From assembly GCA_030426245.1 (NCBI GenBank), contig JAUHYZ010000001.1, positions 62,001-126,000 on the forward strand: a stretch of DNA of 64,000 nucleotides, in the 5' to 3' direction. Origin of the DNA: Alphaproteobacteria bacterium (GTDB lineage Bacteria > Pseudomonadota > Alphaproteobacteria > Sphingomonadales > Sphingomonadaceae). The notes beneath the pieces were generated by a model that was given only the letters and a program-made list of their open reading frames with translations, ran no database searches and was not told the DNA's origin. This document shows, piece after piece, positions 59,531 to 64,000 of the stretch. Numbering within the stretch: position 1 is the first letter of the stretch; each line of letters opens with the position of its first letter. Position numbers and translations under genes: made by a program.

Positions 59531-60964
59531 TCAGGTCCTCTTATGTCCGCTTAACTCTGCTCCGGCGTCGTGCTCCAACCGCCGGAAGCTGAAGATGGAC
59601 AGCACCAGCATGGATGCCACCACCAGCAGCGCAATTCTGAAATCCGTCAGGTTCGGCGCGTCTCCCCACCGTCCGTGCATGGCCGCCAGCCAGTTCAGCA
59701 TGATCGCCGAAAGTGAGATCGCGATGGCGCTGGTCAACTGCTGGAACACGTTCCAGAGCACTGTCGCCTGGATTGTCTGCTCTTCCGGGATTTCCGTGTA
59801 GAGCAGCGTCTGAACCCCGGTGAACAGGATCGACCGGCTTGCGCCGACCAGTGCGAGGCTGGCCAGAATGATCCAGACCGGAGTTTCGGGCGTGAACGCT
59901 GCGCACAGCGCCGTACCGATCGCCGATGCGATGGACGTTGCGATTACATTGGAGCGATAGCCGAAACGGGCCAGGATCTTGCGTATGAACGGCTTGATGA
60001 CAAGGTCGGAGCCGTTGAGCATGATCAGCGCCAGTCCGGCGGCAAAGGCGCTCATGCCCATGGTCAGCTGGAACATCAGCGGGAGAATGAAGGGGAGCGC
60101 ACGCAAGGCGATCCTGACCGATGCACCGCCGCCCAGCACAGCGATCCGGTAGATCCGCGATTGCAGCGGCTCGGTGGAAAGGATCGGATGCGGATGCCCG
60201 CGCATATGGAAAAGGAGCAGCATGCCCGCGGCGGCCCCGCCGGCAAGGCAGGTCAACGCGAAGGGCAGGCTGCTGCTGGCGGAACTGATCCTGTCCAGCC
60301 CGAGCAAGATGCCCGTCATCGCCAGGGCGGCCAGCACGAAGCCGCGTGTGTCGAAGGGGTGCGTTTCCTGCGCGTCCAGTTCGGGCACGTAGCGCATGAT
60401 CAGATAGACGCTGAGCAGACCCGGCGGGATGTTGATGAAGAAGGCCCAGGGCCAGCTCAGATAGGTCACGCAAAAGCCGCCGATCGCGGGGCCGAAAGTC
60501 GGCGCGATCAGCACGACCGAAGCCGTCAGTGACATCACCTGGACCAGCTTCTTCTTGCCGGCGCTGCGGATGAGTACGGCGCTGCCGACGGGCATCATCA
60601 ATGCCGCGCAGGCGCCCTGGAAAATGCGTGCTGCAACAAATTGTTCGAGCGACTGGGTAAGCCCGCAAAGCAGCGACGCGAAAGTGAAGCCCAACACCGA
60701 AATGGCAAATACGCGCTTCGCCCCGAAGCGGTCTGCCAGCCAGGCACTTGCAGGCAAACCTGCGGCATGGGCCAGGAGATAGACGGTGATGCCGATCGAC
60801 ATGTCGACCGGTGCCACGCCGAAATCTTCGGCCAATGTCGGCAGGGCAGTGTGGATGACCGTGGCGTCGAGCTGACCCATGAACATGGCCGCCGCGAATG
60901 CCGCAGCCGTCAGCGCTATCGCCTTGCCCTCAGTCATGGGGAAGTGCGGCTGGACGGCAGCCAT
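59531..60964 (-). CDS. MFS transporter, DHA2/EmrB-QacA-like
   Basis: This 477-residue protein begins with the DHA2-type helix FMGQLDATVIHTALPTLAEDFG (motif D1-like) and has a loop motif ADRFGAKRVF, a motif C-type segment LIAPTFGPAIGGF and about 14 predicted helices. Members export drugs or other organic compounds with a proton antiport. ATG 60964 is the first start; ATG 60937 is an alternative. It follows the ferredoxin gene by 65 bp and precedes the TAXI protein by 5 bp in the same operon. Export of a toxic intermediate or of the inducing compound is likely. Confidence 0.86.
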   Translation of the reverse strand: MAAVQPHFPMTEGKAIALTAAAFAAAMFMGQLDATVIHTALPTLAEDFGVAPVDMSIGITVYLLAHAAGLPASAWLADRFGAKRVFAISVLGFTFASLLCGLTQSLEQFVAARIFQGACAALMMPVGSAVLIRSAGKKKLVQVMSLTASVVLIAPTFGPAIGGFCVTYLSWPWAFFINIPPGLLSVYLIMRYVPELDAQETHPFDTRGFVLAALAMTGILLGLDRISSASSSLPFALTCLAGGAAAGMLLLFHMRGHPHPILSTEPLQSRIYRIAVLGGGASVRIALRALPFILPLMFQLTMGMSAFAAGLALIMLNGSDLVIKPFIRKILARFGYRSNVIATSIASAIGTALCAAFTPETPVWIILASLALVGASRSILFTGVQTLLYTEIPEEQTIQATVLWNVFQQLTSAIAISLSAIMLNWLAAMHGRWGDAPNLTDFRIALLVVASMLVLSIFSFRRLEHDAGAELSGHKRT

Positions 60965-61029
60965 TGGTCATGATCGTCGGCACTGCACCCTCTTCCTGCT
61001 GTTTTGTTCTTGGCCTTGTCTGCGGCGCG

Positions 61030-61362
61030 CTAAAGGTCGATTACGAGTTTCTTGCTCAGCGATCCTGAGCAGCAGATCATCATGGACTTGCCCGCCCGCT
61101 TTTCCGCCGGAGTCAGCACCGCGTCGAAATGGTCCGGCACGCCCTCCAGAACGGCGACTTCGCAGGTCCCGCAAGTACCGCCTTCGCAATTTGACGGGGC
61201 ATCCACTCCAGCATCGCGGACCACCTCCAGGATGGACTTGCCCGGCGGTACCGTCAGCGTAAGCTTGGAGTGCGCCAGCTCCACCTCGAATGTGTCCTGC
61301 GGCTGCAGATCACCGTTCTGGTCGTTCTCGACAGGGGAAGCGGGCTTCGGCAAGGTTTTCAC
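61030..61362 (-). CDS. Stand-alone plant-type [2Fe-2S] ferredoxin
   Basis: This 110-residue protein has the cluster ligands NCEGGTCGTC (C-x4-C-x2-C) and the fourth cysteine in MMICCSGS. The sequence around them (VDAPSNCEGGTCGTCEVAVLEG) is that of the ferredoxin domain normally fused to the C-terminus of phthalate-dioxygenase-reductase/VanB-type reductases. Here it stands alone behind a non-conserved N-terminal tail of about 25 residues. The start is a GTG at 61362 after CGGAG. It is the first gene of the minus-strand operon and is divergent from an FRD-type flavoprotein. It could carry electrons for that flavoprotein or for an oxygenase located elsewhere. Confidence 0.88.
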   Translation of the reverse strand: MKTLPKPASPVENDQNGDLQPQDTFEVELAHSKLTLTVPPGKSILEVVRDAGVDAPSNCEGGTCGTCEVAVLEGVPDHFDAVLTPAEKRAGKSMMICCSGSLSKKLVIDL

Positions 61363-61377
61363 TGCTCCGTTTATTAC

Positions 61378-61389
61378 TCAATATATTGA
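61378..61389. promoter_or_regulatory. 12-bp perfect palindrome upstream of the ferredoxin gene
   Basis: TCAATATATTGA is a perfect palindrome 16 bp before the ferredoxin GTG. The run ATATATTGATACT here recurs with one change as ATATATTGACACT at 61521-61533. It is a candidate MarR-type operator for the minus-strand operon. Confidence 0.5.
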
Positions 61390-61505
61390 TACTACGAAAT
61401 AAATTGTCTTGATGGCGCCGGCGCGCACCTCGTTTGTTAGGTGTTGCTTGTCCTTCGCCACGTCGCGGAATGCGGCAGGTTGTGACGGCTGAATTATCTT
61501 CAAAC

Positions 61506-61523
61506 TATCTTAGCTCTAAGATA
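61506..61523. promoter_or_regulatory. 18-bp inverted repeat upstream of the flavoprotein gene
   Basis: TATCTTAGCTCTAAGATA has 8-bp perfect arms (61506-61513 and 61516-61523) around two bases, the size and symmetry of MarR-family operators. TTGACA at 61526-61531, directly next to it, could be a -35 element. A MarR gene lies downstream at 63247-63861. Confidence 0.6.
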
Positions 61524-61619
61524 TATTGACACTCAACCCTCCTGTAAATAGGAGCTTGGTCAAACGCGTCGGTTTGGCACTGTCAAGACCGGTTTCAGCT
61601 ATTGGGTGAGGAGCATCAC

Positions 61620-63206
61620 TTGACGAAAGAAGTACAAACCTCCGTTCTCGTGATTGGCGGCGGCTCGGCGGCAACCCGCGCCGCTCTGGAGGCGGCAGGA
61701 ACGGGAGCATCCGTGATGCTGGTCGACAAGGGTGTCGTCGGCGATAGCGGCTCCAGCCCCCATGCGCTGGTGGGCTTCAGTGTTCCGCTGCTCGACGAAG
61801 CAGACAGCAGCGAACTGTTCGTGGAAGACTGGGTTAACGCCAGCGGCGGGATCTGCGATCGCGATCTGGTGGCGCAATGTGCGAAATACGGCCGCAGTCT
61901 GGCCGAGGATATGGAAGAGCGCGGCGTCCCGTTCATCAAGAACAAGGATGGCAGCTGGTTCATTTCCAAGCGGGCAGGGCACAGCGTGCGCCGCACGATC
62001 CAGGCTCAGGGGCAGGGCAAGGGTGTTCACTCGAATGTGATCGCTCCTATGCGCCCGGCACTGATCGAAGCTGGCGTGGAACTCAGCGAGAATACGATGA
62101 TCACGCGCCTGCTGCTGGATGGAGACAGGGTTGCCGGGGCTTATGCAATAGGCCCGGATGGCGAACCGTTTATCATCCGCGCCAATGCCGTCGTGCTGGC
62201 ATCGGGCGGGGTAAACCGCCTCTATTCCATCCTGTGTCTGGAAGTGGTGGAGCATCACAGCCGCACCACGGGTGACAGCTACGCGCTGGCCTTCCATGCG
62301 GGCGCGCCGATTATCGATATGGAATTTACCCAGTTCCGCGATTCCCCGCCGGCCGGTCCGATCTATGGGGCGCATTATGTGAACCGCCTGGGCGAACGGA
62401 TCATGGAGAAATACGATCCGGAGAACCTTGAATGCGCGCCGCGCTATATGATGGGACGCGCAATCCACACGGAAAATTTCGAAGGCCGTGGCCCCGTGGT
62501 CTGGCATGTCGAGGAAGGGCAGATCGCCCGTTCGCGCGCGCCGATCGGGGAAGCGCAGTTCCTTCCCGGCGACACGATAGAGATCACGCTGATGTTCCAG
62601 CGGCTGATGGGCGGTGCGCGGATCGATGTGAACGCGGCCACTGCGATAACCGGCCTTTATGCCGCTGGCGAAGCTTCTGGCGGCGTCCATGGGGGTGACC
62701 GCATGCAGGGCTGCGGCTTCCTGGAGACGCAGACATTCGGCTTGATCGCCGGGCGCAGCGCAGCGGCCTTTGCCGCAGAGAATGGGCTTGCCGAAATCGA
62801 CGCGCAGGCAGTTGCGGCAGAAGAGGCGCGCCTGGCCACGCCTTCGGGCAGCGCCGATCCGGCCAAGATGGTGGAAGATATCCAGAACCTTATGTGGGGT
62901 CAGGCCGGCATCGTTTCCAATCGCGAAAAGCTGCTGGATGCGATCGCCAAGCTGCAGGAAATGCGCCGCATCGCTGCTGAGGATATCGACACGTCGGACC
63001 TCGTGGCGGCGGAGGAAGTGCGCAACCTGGCGCTGGCTGCCGAATTGGTGGCGACGGCAAAGCTTACCCGGGAAGAGACCCGCAGCGGACACGGGCGGAC
63101 CGATTTCCCCGATTCGAGCGAAAGCTGGATCAAGCACGTGCAGCTCGCCCGCGGCGCGGACGGTTCGGTGTGCGTCGATACGATCCCCGTGCAGGAGAGC
63201 TTCTAG
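61620..63206 (+). CDS. Fumarate reductase/succinate dehydrogenase-type FAD flavoprotein
   Basis: This 528-residue flavoprotein has the N-terminal FAD motif VLVIGGGSAATRAALEA, then GDSGSSPHALVGFS, a VVLASGGVNRLY segment, GLYAAGEASGGVHGGDRMQG and a C-terminal helical region with NLMWGQAGIVSNREKL like SdhA/L-aspartate oxidase. TTG 61620 follows GTGAGGAG by six bases and gives a normal start; a TTG at 61602 is the only longer option. It diverges from the ferredoxin operon and precedes the convergent MarR gene. It oxidises or reduces a succinate-like C-C bond; the substrate and electron partner are unknown. It differs from the TcuA-like protein at 33372. Confidence 0.85.
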   Translation: MTKEVQTSVLVIGGGSAATRAALEAAGTGASVMLVDKGVVGDSGSSPHALVGFSVPLLDEADSSELFVEDWVNASGGICDRDLVAQCAKYGRSLAEDMEERGVPFIKNKDGSWFISKRAGHSVRRTIQAQGQGKGVHSNVIAPMRPALIEAGVELSENTMITRLLLDGDRVAGAYAIGPDGEPFIIRANAVVLASGGVNRLYSILCLEVVEHHSRTTGDSYALAFHAGAPIIDMEFTQFRDSPPAGPIYGAHYVNRLGERIMEKYDPENLECAPRYMMGRAIHTENFEGRGPVVWHVEEGQIARSRAPIGEAQFLPGDTIEITLMFQRLMGGARIDVNAATAITGLYAAGEASGGVHGGDRMQGCGFLETQTFGLIAGRSAAAFAAENGLAEIDAQAVAAEEARLATPSGSADPAKMVEDIQNLMWGQAGIVSNREKLLDAIAKLQEMRRIAAEDIDTSDLVAAEEVRNLALAAELVATAKLTREETRSGHGRTDFPDSSESWIKHVQLARGADGSVCVDTIPVQESF

Positions 63207-63246
63207 CGTAACGGAAGCTTGATCACCCTGGCGGGTGCGCAGCCGG

Positions 63247-63861
63247 CTAGCGGGGGTCTGATGAGGAGGGCAGCGCGGCTTCGATCGAGTGCAGCAGCTT
63301 CTGCAGGAACACGTTACCGCGTCTCAGATCCTGCTGGGTCAGCTTCCGCATCAAGGCCTGTTCGATATCCGCCAGCTTCTTCATCGTGTCGAAAGCTAGG
63401 TTGTATCCGTCTTTGGTCAATTCGATCAGCAGTGATCTCTGGTCGCTGGGATGCGATACGCGCCTGATCAGGTTGCGCGTTTCCAGCCGCCGGGCAAGAC
63501 CGGTGAGGCCGCCCGATGTTACGGGCACATACCGTCCGGCAATATCCGTGGGTGATGCGCGGTGAGGTTTTCCGATCCGCAGCAGCGCTGCCAGCAGCCG
63601 GAATTCGTTATCCGATAGTCCGGCCTCTTTCAGAACGATCGCAGTGTTCGCGCGCAACCGGTCATCGATGCGCGCAATCCGGGCGACGATCGCGCGCACA
63701 TCCTGGTCCAAAGTAGGGACGACACCGCGCCATTCCGTGACCAGCCGATCCACAGCGGAATCGAGCAGTTGCATGTGACTGACGGCATGGAGATCGGCCA
63801 GGTTTCTCGTCGGTCCCGGTTCTTCCTCGGCAACCACTTCGCTCTTGGATTCAGGCTTCAT
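63247..63861 (-). CDS. MarR-family transcriptional regulator
   Basis: This 204-residue protein has an extended acidic N-terminus. It then shows the winged-helix pattern LSDNEFRLLAALLRIGKPHRASPTDIAG, the recognition helix region TSGGLTGLARRLETRNLI and the wing RVSHPSDQRSLLIELTKDGY. Regulators of this family often control catabolic operons and release DNA on binding aromatic or other carboxylic ligands. It is convergent with the FRD-type flavoprotein (40 bp). The palindromes in the divergent promoter at 61378-61523 are plausible targets. A GTG one codon upstream is an alternative start. Confidence 0.9.
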   Translation of the reverse strand: MKPESKSEVVAEEEPGPTRNLADLHAVSHMQLLDSAVDRLVTEWRGVVPTLDQDVRAIVARIARIDDRLRANTAIVLKEAGLSDNEFRLLAALLRIGKPHRASPTDIAGRYVPVTSGGLTGLARRLETRNLIRRVSHPSDQRSLLIELTKDGYNLAFDTMKKLADIEQALMRKLTQQDLRRGNVFLQKLLHSIEAALPSSSDPR

Positions 63862-64000
63862 CACAAATCTTGTCGGCGCGCGTAACTACACGCATTCCCC
63901 TTTCTCGGCCCCACTTGTCCGGCCCGGTGGCCGACGAGTTCCAATTACGGCAGACAATTGGGCAAAGTGCAAGCGGGCGATGGCTTTCTGGCTGCTTCAA

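Noticed and set aside
61599-63137. Minus-strand open frame of 512 codons
   Set aside because: It is antisense to the FRD-type flavoprotein, whose FAD and GEASGG motifs are clear.
1-64000. RNA genes, CRISPR arrays, insertion sequences, attachment sites or phage genes
   Set aside because: I looked for cloverleaf-like segments, regularly spaced repeats, transposase motifs and terminal repeats and saw none. A tRNAscan-SE and ISfinder run would be decisive.

Overview
The window looks like a chromosomal stretch of a sphingomonad-type alphaproteobacterium. It carries three very large TonB-dependent receptors, dense catabolic operons of dehydrogenases, decarboxylases, hydrolases and LacI/LysR/MarR regulators, frequent ATGA or GTGA gene overlaps, a recurrent GGGAGAG ribosome-binding site and high GC. 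I see no rRNA, tRNA, CRISPR array, insertion sequence or phage gene. I call about 45 protein genes, nearly all intact.

Region 1 (about 1-22 kb) is an acid-sugar or keto-acid catabolic regulon. It holds a DUF1537 four-carbon acid sugar kinase divergent from a PdxA2-type phosphate dehydrogenase, two BKACE (DUF849) beta-keto acid cleavage enzymes, a tartrate/D-malate-type dehydrogenase, two closely related TonB receptors, an operon of MmgE/PrpD, SDR, 3-hydroxyisobutyrate-dehydrogenase-like and metallo-beta-lactamase-fold hydrolase genes, a GntR-type LacI repressor, a second SDR, and a TauD/TfdA dioxygenase with a thiamine-diphosphate enzyme. Six good copies of a TGTTACCGGTATCA-like palindrome lie upstream of six of these units, and two weaker copies were found. 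I infer that one LacI-family protein controls the set.

Region 2 (about 22-40 kb) is a second catabolic block around a CysB-like LysR regulator: a carboxymuconolactone-decarboxylase-like protein plus a flavin monooxygenase; an ALDH, CMD-like, cyclase and ThDP-enzyme operon; a GMC oxidoreductase and an enolase-superfamily enzyme; a tricarballylate-dehydrogenase-like flavoprotein, two tandem MmgE/PrpD proteins and an ALDH; and an SDR. GCATGC-centred motifs recur in its control regions, including an exact 14-bp match between the LysR promoter and the distal SDR promoter.

Region 3 (about 40-48.7 kb) is different in kind. It is a compatible-solute module with a GH13 alpha-glucosidase, a HAD phosphatase, a GgpS-type glucosylglycerol-phosphate synthase and a complete four-gene sugar ABC importer, all tightly coupled.

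Region 4 (about 48.7-64 kb) contains an NTF2-like protein, three related DoxX-like membrane proteins, a third TonB receptor with an alpha/beta hydrolase, and a six-gene minus-strand operon (ferredoxin, DHA2-type MFS, TAXI binding protein, DoxX-like, AAHS-type MFS, carboxylesterase). The operon diverges from a second fumarate-reductase-like flavoprotein, and a MarR regulator follows. Two palindromes sit in the divergent promoter. The natural substrates of regions 1, 2 and 4 cannot be read from sequence alone; the pathways given are inferences from enzyme families.
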